From the NCBI GenBank assembly GCA_964465295.1, contig CAYXKC010000014.1:1-28152 (forward strand): DNA of 28,152 bases. The letters are read 5' to 3'. This document shows positions 15,568 through 22,265 of the stretch, piece after piece (position 1 is the first letter of the stretch; every line of letters begins with the position of its first letter). Made by a program: the position numbers and the translations under genes. Source of the stretch: Methanolacinia sp964465295 (GTDB taxonomy: Archaea; Halobacteriota; Methanomicrobia; Methanomicrobiales; Methanomicrobiaceae). Under the pieces are notes generated by a model, which saw only the letters and a list, made by a program, of their open reading frames with translations, was not told the origin of the DNA and ran no database searches.

Positions 15568-16449
15568 ATGAATCCGGGTGCATATATCAGGATAACGAGG
15601 CCGGTGAATTCCCTCTTTGCAGGTTTTGCCGTACTGCTCGGTGTAATCATCGCTGCAGGCTCAATCCCGCCACCCGGAGAAGCAGCCCCGTCCCTGTTCA
15701 TCTATCCCGCACTCATCCTTGCCGTATCATTGATCACGGCTGCCGGAAATGTCATCAACGACTACTTCGACCGGGAGATTGACGCCGTAAACCGTCCGGA
15801 TCGTCCGATTCCCGCAGGAGAGATCTCACCCGGAGCTGCACTCTGTTACAGCATGACACTCTTTCTTGCAGGACTTTTCGCCTGCATATTCACAAACCCG
15901 ATCTGTATTGCGATTGCTATCTTCAATTCCGCGCTCCTTATCCTCTATGCAGTAAGACTGAAAGGGCTCCCCCTTGCCGGAAATGCAGCCGTATCGTACC
16001 TGACTGCAAGCATATTCCTCTTCGGCGGGGCCGTCTACGGGTGGCCGGGGATCATGCAGAACGTTTTTGTCACAATTATTGTATTCCTGGCGATTCTGGC
16101 AAGGGAAATATTGAAGGATGCAGAAGATATCGAAGGAGACAGGGCGGGCGGAGCCAGAACGCTTCCTATGTTGATTGGAGTCGGGAAGAGCGCGGCAACC
16201 GGTTTTGTTCTCTGCCTTGCGGCGGTAATAATCAGCTTTATGCCGGTATTCCGCTGGTGGGGAATGCCTTATATGGCGTCCATCGCAATCGCCGATCTGG
16301 TCATCATGACGGGTGCGGTCAGGGGCCTTCGTGCAGGCGATCCTGAGTCTTTAATCGGCTCGAAGGCAACCTCGATCCTGAAGTACGGAATGTTCTTATC
16401 GCTCGTAATCTTCATCGCTTTTGCATTGCTATCAGGGCAAATTAAATAA
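15568..16449 (+). CDS. UbiA-family prenyltransferase, probably (S)-2,3-di-O-geranylgeranylglyceryl phosphate synthase
   Basis: Integral membrane enzyme that attaches the second geranylgeranyl chain to geranylgeranylglyceryl phosphate in archaeal ether-lipid synthesis. 293 residues, with about eight to nine hydrophobic helices. The first aspartate motif NDYFDREID sits in NVINDYFDREIDAVNRPDRP (from about residue 64), and the second is DAEDIEGDRAGGARTLP (from about residue 186); together they bind Mg-diphosphate. The NRPDRPIPAG segment is typical of archaeal DGGGP synthases, but other UbiA members cannot be excluded from motifs alone. It precedes the bactofilin-like gene by 25 bp. Confidence 0.85.
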   Translation: MNPGAYIRITRPVNSLFAGFAVLLGVIIAAGSIPPPGEAAPSLFIYPALILAVSLITAAGNVINDYFDREIDAVNRPDRPIPAGEISPGAALCYSMTLFLAGLFACIFTNPICIAIAIFNSALLILYAVRLKGLPLAGNAAVSYLTASIFLFGGAVYGWPGIMQNVFVTIIVFLAILAREILKDAEDIEGDRAGGARTLPMLIGVGKSAATGFVLCLAAVIISFMPVFRWWGMPYMASIAIADLVIMTGAVRGLRAGDPESLIGSKATSILKYGMFLSLVIFIAFALLSGQIK

Positions 16450-16474
16450 GCATAGGGAATTCATTTCTTGATCA

Positions 16475-16957
16475 ATGAAGATCTTCAGGGACGGCAATAC
16501 TTTTATAGCACCCGCCGGTTCGTATTTCGAAGGCAATGTCAGGATAAAAGGTGATTTCATAGTACCCCCTCTCACACATTTCTGGGGTCTGCTCGATGTC
16601 GACGGGGACCTTGAACTCGGCCCCCGGTCGTCTGTGAAAATGAGGGTTCGCTGCAATAACGCCGTAATCGGTCCGAATACAATAATAAACGGGCCCCTTA
16701 AGGCTTCAGGGGACGTTACAATATGCGATTCTGCAAGGATAGAAACGATCGAGGCGGCAGGAGATGTCATTCTTCGTCCCGGTGTCGAGACAGGGGATGT
16801 AAGGAGTGAAGGTACGATATACGTGTATGGTAAAGTAAAATCGGGAAAACTCTTCGGCAGGCAGGTAAAGGTTCTAAGGGATCCTACGCGTGACCCGAAT
16901 CCGCTTCAGGAAGTCCCTCACGGGCAACTTCCAGGAGATCGTTCCAGTTCATTATAG
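16475..16957 (+). CDS. Bactofilin-like polymer-forming protein
   Basis: 160 residues with the repeating hydrophobic-Gly-Asp pattern of a right-handed beta helix (AGSYFEGNVRIKGDF, GLLDVDGDLELGP, GPLKASGDVTICDS, AAGDVILRPGVETGDVRSEG, YVYGKVKSGK). This resembles bactofilin (polymer-forming cytoskeletal) proteins, which self-assemble into filaments; its archaeal role is not known. There is no signal peptide or membrane helix. The last about 25 residues after VLRDPTRD are polar, fall outside the helix and overlap the 3' end of the convergent DUF116 gene by 74 bp. It is probably cotranscribed with the upstream prenyltransferase. Confidence 0.72.
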   Translation: MKIFRDGNTFIAPAGSYFEGNVRIKGDFIVPPLTHFWGLLDVDGDLELGPRSSVKMRVRCNNAVIGPNTIINGPLKASGDVTICDSARIETIEAAGDVILRPGVETGDVRSEGTIYVYGKVKSGKLFGRQVKVLRDPTRDPNPLQEVPHGQLPGDRSSSL

Positions 16958-17573
16958 TCTCCACACAGCCGTCCTTCAGCGTCAGGACCCCCATTCCGAT
17001 AAGACCTGCTTTATCAAGCATCTCAAGTCCCTCTTTTACCTCGACGAGACATCCCACCCCTATTACCGCCTCCGGTTTGTATTTGCTGACCATTCTTTTG
17101 ATAAGAGTTGAGCCGGGAGCGATCCAGACCATATATCCCATCTCTTCAAGTTCGTCGATATGTGCACCGATCTCGCATCTCCCGCAGCGCCTGCAGACAA
17201 GCCCTTCGGGAGTGAGATTGGCGGGGCAGGCAGAATGCCTCAGGCACTGGGGAACAAAGATCGCCCTTTTATTGACAGGAACTGCGGCGAAGGCCCTCTT
17301 TGTCATTGCATTGTGCAGGCTGATAAAGAAGGCCGTGAGCTCCTTGTCGTCAAGATTGAAGAACTTGCATATGGCCTTCACAAAACCTTCGGATATCACA
17401 AGCCCTGCCTGGACTACCCTCGGGAAATAAAACCGTCCGTGTTTGATCGAGTAAAAGGCAACCGCCACCACGAAAAGAGAGAAGAGGAACATCCCGATTA
17501 TGAAGATGACCGCAAGCTCGCCGATCAATATCATAACCTGCTCCCACAATGGTGTTCCCGGTAACATTTTCAC
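16884..17573 (-). CDS. DUF116 family membrane-anchored cysteine-rich protein
   Basis: 229 residues. A hydrophobic N-terminal segment (about residues 10-42) should form one or two membrane helices. The soluble part carries a conserved cysteine set, VPQCLRHSACPANL and VCRRCGRCEIG (about residues 108-136) and VGCLVEV (about 174), suggestive of a metal or Fe-S site. This pattern is that of DUF116; the family's biochemical role is not something I can state. It is the last gene of a run with MtnA, a short HdrA-like protein and a carbonic-anhydrase-like protein. AGGTGA lies about 7 bp before the ATG at 17573. Its 3' end overlaps the convergent bactofilin-like gene. Confidence 0.82.
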   Translation of the reverse strand: MKMLPGTPLWEQVMILIGELAVIFIIGMFLFSLFVVAVAFYSIKHGRFYFPRVVQAGLVISEGFVKAICKFFNLDDKELTAFFISLHNAMTKRAFAAVPVNKRAIFVPQCLRHSACPANLTPEGLVCRRCGRCEIGAHIDELEEMGYMVWIAPGSTLIKRMVSKYKPEAVIGVGCLVEVKEGLEMLDKAGLIGMGVLTLKDGCVETIMNWNDLLEVAREGLPEADSGHA

Positions 17574-17580
17574 TCACCTG

Positions 17581-17605
17581 TTGGTAGTATGTATTTAAAT
17601 ACCAA
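17581..17605. repeat. Inverted repeat between mtnA and the DUF116 gene
   Basis: TTGGTA at 17581-17586 and TACCAA at 17600-17605 form a perfect 6-bp inverted repeat with a 13-nt AT-rich spacer. It spans the mtnA stop codon and lies just upstream of the DUF116 ribosome-binding site. It could be an mRNA hairpin that tunes expression inside the operon, or a protein-binding site; the spacer also contains TATTTAAATA, so an internal promoter is possible. Confidence 0.35.
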
Positions 17606-18635
17606 CCTTTCCCTGCAATAGTTCTTCGATTTCAAAAGGCGGTTTTACCGCACCCCGTTCTGTAAAGATTGCCGTTACAAGCTCCATGGGTGTTGAATCG
17701 AATGCATAATTTATTGCATCGACAAAATCGGGCATAAGCATCCTGTCTCCGCACCTTGAAAGTTCGTCCCTGCTTCTCTGTTCGACAACGACGTCTGCTT
17801 CCGAGAGTCCTGCATCGAAGGTAGATGTGGGTGCTGCGACATAGAACGGGATCCCGTGGTGCTTTGCACATACCGCATGCATGTAGGTTCCGATCTTGTT
17901 GAAGACCGCATCATGCGTTATCCTGTCTGCGCCGACAATCACCGCATCGATCTCCCCTCTCTTCATCAGGAAGGCGGCGGAGGAGTCGGTTATCGTCTTT
18001 ACTGGAATATTGTCCCTTGAAAGCTCCCAGGCTGTCAGTCTCGATCCCTGGTTTAAGGGTCTTGTCTCGCAGGAGATGACCGAGACCCTCTTTCCTGTCC
18101 CGACCGCCGACCTGATTACGCCCAGCGCTGTTCCCCATGTATAGCATGCAAGTGCACCCGCATTGCAGTGGGTAAGGACCGTGCACTCGTCAGGAAGAAA
18201 CCCTGCACCGGCCTCCCCGATCTTCCTGCACATCGTCTCGTCCTCCGCCGCGATCTCTTCAGCCGTTCGAAGGGCGGTCTTTGCTGCCTCTTCAGGCGAA
18301 GAGCAGTCCTTGATCGCGTCATATGTGCGGTTAATCCCCCACGAGAGGTTCACGGCAGTCGGCCTTGTTGAATTGAGATAGTCTGCATCCTCACGGACGA
18401 GCCTCATGAAGGAATCCATGTTGGAGTCGTCGTGGAGCGAGGCCGAGAGTGCAACCCCGAATGCTCCTGCAACACCGAGTGCAGGCGCCCCCCTGACTTC
18501 CAGCCGGCGAACGGCTTCTGCAAGCCTCTCTACAGTTGTACAGTTTACTGTCCTGTATTCGGCCGGAAGGGCGGTCTGTTCGATCAATACTATTGAGCCG
18601 GATTTATGATCCCAGTATACCGTCTTATCATCCAT
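17595..18635 (-). CDS. mtnA: S-methyl-5-thioribose-1-phosphate isomerase (MtnA/eIF-2B-like)
   Basis: Aldose-ketose isomerase of the eIF2B alpha/beta/delta-like superfamily. At 346 residues with the motifs VRGAPALGVAGAFG, LNSTRPTAVNLSWG, THCNAGALA and VIVGADRI, it matches MtnA. Counting from the start, the catalytic Cys is residue 157 and the catalytic Asp residue 237, both present. In methanogens MtnA handles methylthioribose-1-phosphate made from methylthioadenosine or 5'-deoxyadenosine-derived sugars; ribose-1,5-bisphosphate isomerase is a related alternative, but the TRPTAVNL motif favours MtnA. It lies 16 bp after the HdrA-like gene and 21 bp before DUF116. Confidence 0.88.
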   Translation of the reverse strand: MDDKTVYWDHKSGSIVLIEQTALPAEYRTVNCTTVERLAEAVRRLEVRGAPALGVAGAFGVALSASLHDDSNMDSFMRLVREDADYLNSTRPTAVNLSWGINRTYDAIKDCSSPEEAAKTALRTAEEIAAEDETMCRKIGEAGAGFLPDECTVLTHCNAGALACYTWGTALGVIRSAVGTGKRVSVISCETRPLNQGSRLTAWELSRDNIPVKTITDSSAAFLMKRGEIDAVIVGADRITHDAVFNKIGTYMHAVCAKHHGIPFYVAAPTSTFDAGLSEADVVVEQRSRDELSRCGDRMLMPDFVDAINYAFDSTPMELVTAIFTERGAVKPPFEIEELLQGKVGI

Positions 18636-18651
18636 TTTTCATCAGGTCCGA

Positions 18652-19938
18652 TCAGGCCCCGGCCTTTATTGTATCGAGAAAAGCTTTCATCGCCGCTGCC
18701 TCTCCCTGTGTTACGCTGTCTGGGATGTCCTTTGGGGCAGATGCCGCACCGGCTACATATATTCCGGGGCGGATGGTTCCGACAGGGTTCAGCTTCATCT
18801 CAGGCGAGCTGAAGAAACCGGATTCATCCCTCTCTATTCCAAGGATTTCGGCCAGCTTCTCCGCACCTTCCGAAGGCTGCATCCCTACCGACAGCACAAC
18901 AAGGTCCGGCTCAAGCCTGATGAATTCGCCTTTCTCCGTATCCTCTACCGGTATCTCGAGTTTTCTTCCCGGAGCTTCAAGAACCTCCCCCGGCCTTCCG
19001 CGGATGAACTTTATTCCAAGGTTTTTCGCCCTCTCGTAATACTCCTCGTAGCCCTTGCCGTATGCCCTGATGTCCATGTAGAGCATGACGACCTCGGTTT
19101 CCAGGTTCTTCTCCTTTATAAGCATGGCATTCTTGATTGCATACATGCAGCAGACGCAGGAGCAGTAGCACCTGTCGATCGTGAGATCTCTCGACCCGAT
19201 GCACTGGATAAAAACTATCGATTCCGGTGCCTTTCCGTCGGAGAGTTTCCTTAGTTTTCCGCCTGTCGGCCCGCTGGCGCAAATCATTCGCTCGAACTCG
19301 AGGCTCGTTATCACATCCGGGTGACTCAGGTAGAGAAAACCGCTCTTCTCCTCAGGGTTGTACGTATCGTATCCGGTAGCGAGGATTATCGCGGCGACAG
19401 TGATTGTAAACTCCTCTTCGCCGTCTTCATCGTCATGGAGGACTGCCTCCCTCCCGCATATGTCGTAGCAGAGCCCGCAGTCGATACAGTGCTCGGGGTC
19501 GCGGATGGCAAGATTCGGAACAACCTGTGCGTGCGGTTTGTAGATCGCCTTTCTTACGCCCAGTCCGGCATCGTACCTGTTGTAGACCTCGACAGGGCAG
19601 ACCTCGTAGCAGTCCCCGCAGCCGTTGCAGAGTCCTGCATCTACGTAACGGGGGTGGCGGAGGAGGGTGAGCCTGAAATCCCCGGCTTCCCCGGTTAACC
19701 CGACCGGTTCGGTAAGCGTGTGCAGTATAATGTTCTCATTCCTCTCCGCCTCGACCATCTTTGGGGAGAGGATACACATCGAGCAGTCGTTTGTCGGAAA
19801 GGTCTTATCCAGCTGGGCCATACGCCCGCCAATCGAAGGCTCTCTCTCTATGAGGTGGACCTTTATCCCTCTGTTCGCCGCATCTATTGCAGCCTGGATT
19901 CCTGCCGCCCCCGCTCCTATTACTGCAATCTCATTCAT
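18652..19938 (-). CDS. Short HdrA-like Fe-S flavoprotein
   Basis: FAD protein of about 428 residues related to heterodisulfide reductase subunit A. It starts directly at the FAD Rossmann motif VIGAGAAGIQAA, followed by SIGGRMAQLDKTFPTNDCSMC (Cys52, Cys55). An inserted ferredoxin domain has two Cys4 sets (Cys104/107/110/114 and Cys151/154/157/161). A later C-x12-C-x3-C-C set (Cys246/259/263/264) matches the ligands of the Fe-S cluster near FAD in HdrA. Compared with HdrA (about 650 residues) it lacks the N-terminal domain and the C-terminal ferredoxin domain. It is therefore unlikely to be the heterodisulfide-reductase subunit itself; electron partners are unknown. The ATG at 19938 has GGGGAGAT upstream and overlaps the preceding gene; a start six codons earlier (19956) is less likely. 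Confidence 0.85.
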   Translation of the reverse strand: MNEIAVIGAGAAGIQAAIDAANRGIKVHLIEREPSIGGRMAQLDKTFPTNDCSMCILSPKMVEAERNENIILHTLTEPVGLTGEAGDFRLTLLRHPRYVDAGLCNGCGDCYEVCPVEVYNRYDAGLGVRKAIYKPHAQVVPNLAIRDPEHCIDCGLCYDICGREAVLHDDEDGEEEFTITVAAIILATGYDTYNPEEKSGFLYLSHPDVITSLEFERMICASGPTGGKLRKLSDGKAPESIVFIQCIGSRDLTIDRCYCSCVCCMYAIKNAMLIKEKNLETEVVMLYMDIRAYGKGYEEYYERAKNLGIKFIRGRPGEVLEAPGRKLEIPVEDTEKGEFIRLEPDLVVLSVGMQPSEGAEKLAEILGIERDESGFFSSPEMKLNPVGTIRPGIYVAGAASAPKDIPDSVTQGEAAAMKAFLDTIKAGA

Positions 19939-20422
19939 TCGCGTATCTCCCCGCAAGTTCGATATAGATCTTTGAATTCTTCAGGATATGGGCTTTCTGC
20001 TCATCGGATGCCTCCTTTACAACCTTTCCCGGAATGCCCATCACAACCGAACCCGGGGGTATTATCCTGTTTTCAGGCACGACAGCACCTGCCCCGATGA
20101 TCGTATCCTCGCCGATCTCGGCTCCGTTAAGTACAACCGCCCCCATACCGACGAGCACCCTGTCCTTTATTGTGCAGCCGTGGACTATCGCGCCATGGCC
20201 TATTGAGACGTTTTTTCCTATTGTTACAGGGCGTCCGGCAGAGACATGCACTACGCAGTTGTCCTGCACGTTCGAGCCTTCACCTATCGTTATTCTCTCG
20301 TTGTCGCCCCTGACAACCGCTCCAAACCAGATCCCGGTGTCCTTCCCGAGGGTGACGTCCCCGATTACCGTAGCGTTTTCAGCGATGAAAAGAGCATCAT
20401 TCTTGCGAGTATTGCTACTCAT
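19931..20422 (-). CDS. Gamma-class carbonic anhydrase-like hexapeptide protein (CamH/YrdA type)
   Basis: 163-residue left-handed beta-helix protein with hexapeptide repeats (TVIGDVTLGKDTG, VTIGKNVSIGHG, VLVGMGAVVLNG, TIIGAGAVVPEN). The three zinc ligands of gamma carbonic anhydrases are present: His59 (NCVVHV), His76 and His81 (GHGAIVHG). RGDNERITIG is the usual entry to the fold. The acidic loop with the proton-shuttle Glu of Cam is absent, which places it with the CamH/YrdA branch; activity as a carbonic anhydrase is plausible but not certain. It is first in a four-gene run with the HdrA-like protein, overlapping it by 8 bp. Confidence 0.88.
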   Translation of the reverse strand: MSSNTRKNDALFIAENATVIGDVTLGKDTGIWFGAVVRGDNERITIGEGSNVQDNCVVHVSAGRPVTIGKNVSIGHGAIVHGCTIKDRVLVGMGAVVLNGAEIGEDTIIGAGAVVPENRIIPPGSVVMGIPGKVVKEASDEQKAHILKNSKIYIELAGRYANE

Positions 20423-20453
20423 AGTGGAATAGTATTGGCTCTATGCTTCAAAG

Positions 20454-20461
20454 TATTTTAT
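20454..20461 (-). promoter_or_regulatory. TATA box of the carbonic-anhydrase-like gene
   Basis: ATAAAATA on the minus strand, centred about 36 bp before the ATG at 20422, predicts transcription start near 20431 and a leader of about 9 nt. It is the likely promoter of the four-gene run down to DUF116. Confidence 0.45.
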
Positions 20462-20493
20462 GGTTGTACCTGAAAAGGGGGCGCAAAAAATGC

Positions 20494-20501
20494 TATAAAC
20501 T
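20494..20501 (+). promoter_or_regulatory. TATA box of coaD
   Basis: TATAAACT preceded by an A-rich BRE-like GCAAAAAA lies about 29 bp before the ATG at 20526. The predicted start site is within about 3 nt of the start codon, so coaD is probably leaderless; no ribosome-binding site is seen. Confidence 0.55.
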
Positions 20502-20525
20502 GTCCTGATTAATCTTAAACGGATT

Positions 20526-21002
20526 ATGAGAGTGATGGTCGGCGGGACCTTCGATCCCCTGCATGACGGGCATAAGAAGCTCCTTGAGAGATCTTTTTTT
20601 ATTGCCGGGCCGGACGGCCATGTGACGATCGGTCTTTCGGGGGACGAGTTTGCAAACAGGAAGGCCCACCCTATAAGGTCTTATGAGGCCAGGAAAAAGG
20701 AGCTTGTCGATTTTCTTGGGGGCTCCGGTTTTGAGGCCGGGTGGGACGTTGAGATGCTCAGCGACAGGTTCGGCTCTTCTCTCGACTCAGACTTCGATGC
20801 ACTCGTAGTATCCGAGGAGACCTTTCCAACAGCAGTCGAGATCAACAGGCTTCGCCGGGAGAAGGGCATGAAGAAGGTCGACATCCACCAGATTACATGC
20901 GTCCTCGCCGAGGACGGGAGATGGATCTCGAGTACAAGGATCTGGAAGGGGGAGATCGATACCCACGGCAGGGTTATCGGGGAGAAGCATTCCCCGGAAT
21001 GA
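20526..21002 (+). CDS. coaD: Phosphopantetheine adenylyltransferase (archaeal CoaD type)
   Basis: Penultimate step of coenzyme A synthesis: transfers AMP from ATP to 4'-phosphopantetheine. 158 residues. The nucleotidyltransferase motif VGGTFDPLHDGHKKLL is at the N-terminus (residues 5-20), and WISSTRIWKGEID near residue 130 is the ISSTRI-type ATP-binding motif. RPxRSYEAR-like and VVSEETFPTA segments fit the archaeal/eukaryotic PPAT family. The gene is single, divergent from the carbonic-anhydrase-like gene and convergent with the CxxC protein gene. Confidence 0.93.
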   Translation: MRVMVGGTFDPLHDGHKKLLERSFFIAGPDGHVTIGLSGDEFANRKAHPIRSYEARKKELVDFLGGSGFEAGWDVEMLSDRFGSSLDSDFDALVVSEETFPTAVEINRLRREKGMKKVDIHQITCVLAEDGRWISSTRIWKGEIDTHGRVIGEKHSPE

Positions 21003-21036
21003 AGGGGTGCTGCAGACGGGGTATCTTTATCTTATC

Positions 21037-21312
21037 TCATTTATTCGCGTATTTTTTATACTCATCCAAAAGAGCGGCGGCATAGGCTTCCTGCTTCTTC
21101 GTCGGAACATAATTGAATTTTTTCACCCTTTCCATGATCTCTTCGATAATTTTTCTGTCTTCATGAAGGTTCAATTCCATGACGTTTTCAAGGATGAAGT
21201 CAAGATGATCGATCCCTGTCGCCTTTCCGTCGATAAGGATCTGTCGCGTATTGATCCTCTCCGGGGGGATTCCCCCGCAGATCGTGCAGTATTCCCCGTC
21301 TTCCTGTGACAT
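21037..21312 (-). CDS. Small CxxC protein of unknown function
   Basis: 91 residues. Near the N-terminus is a single Cys-x2-Cys (EYCTICGGIPPERINT), followed by a predicted mostly helical acidic-basic region ending FNYVPTKKQEAYAAALLDEY. I have the impression of similar short proteins in other Methanomicrobiales but cannot assign a function. It begins 1 bp after the stop codon of the cupin gene, so the two are almost certainly cotranscribed and perhaps coupled. One CxxC is too few for a zinc finger in a monomer, so a shared metal site in a dimer or a redox disulfide are possibilities. Confidence 0.7.
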   Translation of the reverse strand: MSQEDGEYCTICGGIPPERINTRQILIDGKATGIDHLDFILENVMELNLHEDRKIIEEIMERVKKFNYVPTKKQEAYAAALLDEYKKYANK

Positions 21313-21313
21313 T

Positions 21314-21685
21314 TCAGGTCTCCTTTATCATTGTAAGCATCATCTTGAACCTGGTCACAGCCGATAGGGCGTGAGGTGCATTCGCAGGGAAAATTATCGT
21401 ATCACCTTCCTTCATAATGTTCGTCTCACCGGCAACCCATACTTCGCACTCCCCGTCGAGAATGGTTACGACGGCATCGAAGGGTGCGGTATGCTCGGAG
21501 AGCCCCTCGTCTTCGTCAAACGAGAAGAGGGTAATGCTTCCGGATTTGTTGTTGACGATCATCCTGCTTGCAACAGTTCCTTCCTGGTACTGGACAAGCT
21601 CTTTGAGGTTTAAGACCTTTCCCAAAAGACCGGCACGTTTGTCCTTCCTGCCTGCTCCTTTCATCGCTTCACTGAATTCTGTCAT
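21314..21685 (-). CDS. Cupin domain protein
   Basis: 123 residues forming a single conserved beta barrel. Cupin motif 1 is degenerate (LSEHTAPFDAVVTILDGECEVWVAG) with one clear His, and motif 2 is DTIIFPANAPHALSA with another His. The two usual extra metal ligands of motif 1 are reduced to Glu and His, so metal binding is possible but uncertain. Single-domain cupins include small-molecule sensors and enzymes; no substrate can be named. An A/T-rich TATA-like sequence lies at 21711-21720, about 30 bp upstream. Its partner is the CxxC protein immediately downstream. Confidence 0.85.
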   Translation of the reverse strand: MTEFSEAMKGAGRKDKRAGLLGKVLNLKELVQYQEGTVASRMIVNNKSGSITLFSFDEDEGLSEHTAPFDAVVTILDGECEVWVAGETNIMKEGDTIIFPANAPHALSAVTRFKMMLTMIKET

Positions 21686-21710
21686 AATTTCCCTGATTAC
21701 AATTAGGAGA

Positions 21711-21720
21711 ATTATATTTT
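21711..21720 (-). promoter_or_regulatory. TATA-box region of the cupin gene
   Basis: AAAATATAAT on the minus strand, about 30 bp before the cupin ATG, predicts a start site near the start codon and a very short leader. Confidence 0.4.
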
Positions 21721-21772
21721 TATTACTTGTCCGTTTATTGCCTTAGAGCGGTGGCGGGAATAATCTGGAAGG

Positions 21773-21794
21773 AAAAAATTTTTCTAAAAAGTTT
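21773..21794 (-). terminator. Terminator of the pyrBI operon
   Basis: On the minus strand the pyrI stop is followed by a small palindrome CTAAAAACTTTTTAG that spans the stop codon, then AAAAATTTTTT ending in T6 (21773-21778). Confidence 0.5.
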
Positions 21795-22265
21795 TTAGGT
21801 GATATATTCGGCAATATCTTCAGATATCGTCGCATCGCAATAGATGCACTGCAGCCTGCCGTTCTTCATTTCAAAGCTGCTCTCGATGGGTTCGTTAGAG
21901 TTCGTGATGCACCCGGGGTTCGGGCACTGCACAAATCCCGTGACAGTCTTTGGGATCTCGACCTTCATTTTTTCGAACACGCGAAAATCCCTGATAATGT
22001 TTATCGTCACCCTGGGTGCAATCAGTGCAATCCTGTCGACTTCCTCCTTGGAAAGCTCCCTGTTTGAGATCTTTACGATATCCTTCTTTCCAGACTGCCT
22101 GCTCTCGACATTCGTGGCAACCGATATCGACTCGCCCGTGGTCCCTGTTATCCCGAGTATCCTCAGGACGACGAGCGCCTTTCCTGCCTTTATATGGTCG
22201 ATTACAGTCCCGTCGCGGATCGGGCTTATCAGCAGTCCTTCCTCGGGCTTCTTATGGCCGTTCAA
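21795..22265 (-). CDS. pyrI: Aspartate carbamoyltransferase regulatory chain
   Basis: Regulatory subunit that binds nucleotides and links catalytic trimers in the ATCase dodecamer. 156 residues, normal length. The allosteric domain opens with LLISPIRDGTVIDHIKAGKA. The C-terminal zinc domain has four cysteines: Cys-x4-Cys in QCPNPGCITNSNEP and Cys-x2-Cys in LQCIYCDATI. The start overlaps the pyrB stop by 4 bp. Nucleotide feedback of pyrimidine synthesis is expected. Confidence 0.97.
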   Translation of the reverse strand: MNGHKKPEEGLLISPIRDGTVIDHIKAGKALVVLRILGITGTTGESISVATNVESRQSGKKDIVKISNRELSKEEVDRIALIAPRVTINIIRDFRVFEKMKVEIPKTVTGFVQCPNPGCITNSNEPIESSFEMKNGRLQCIYCDATISEDIAEYIT

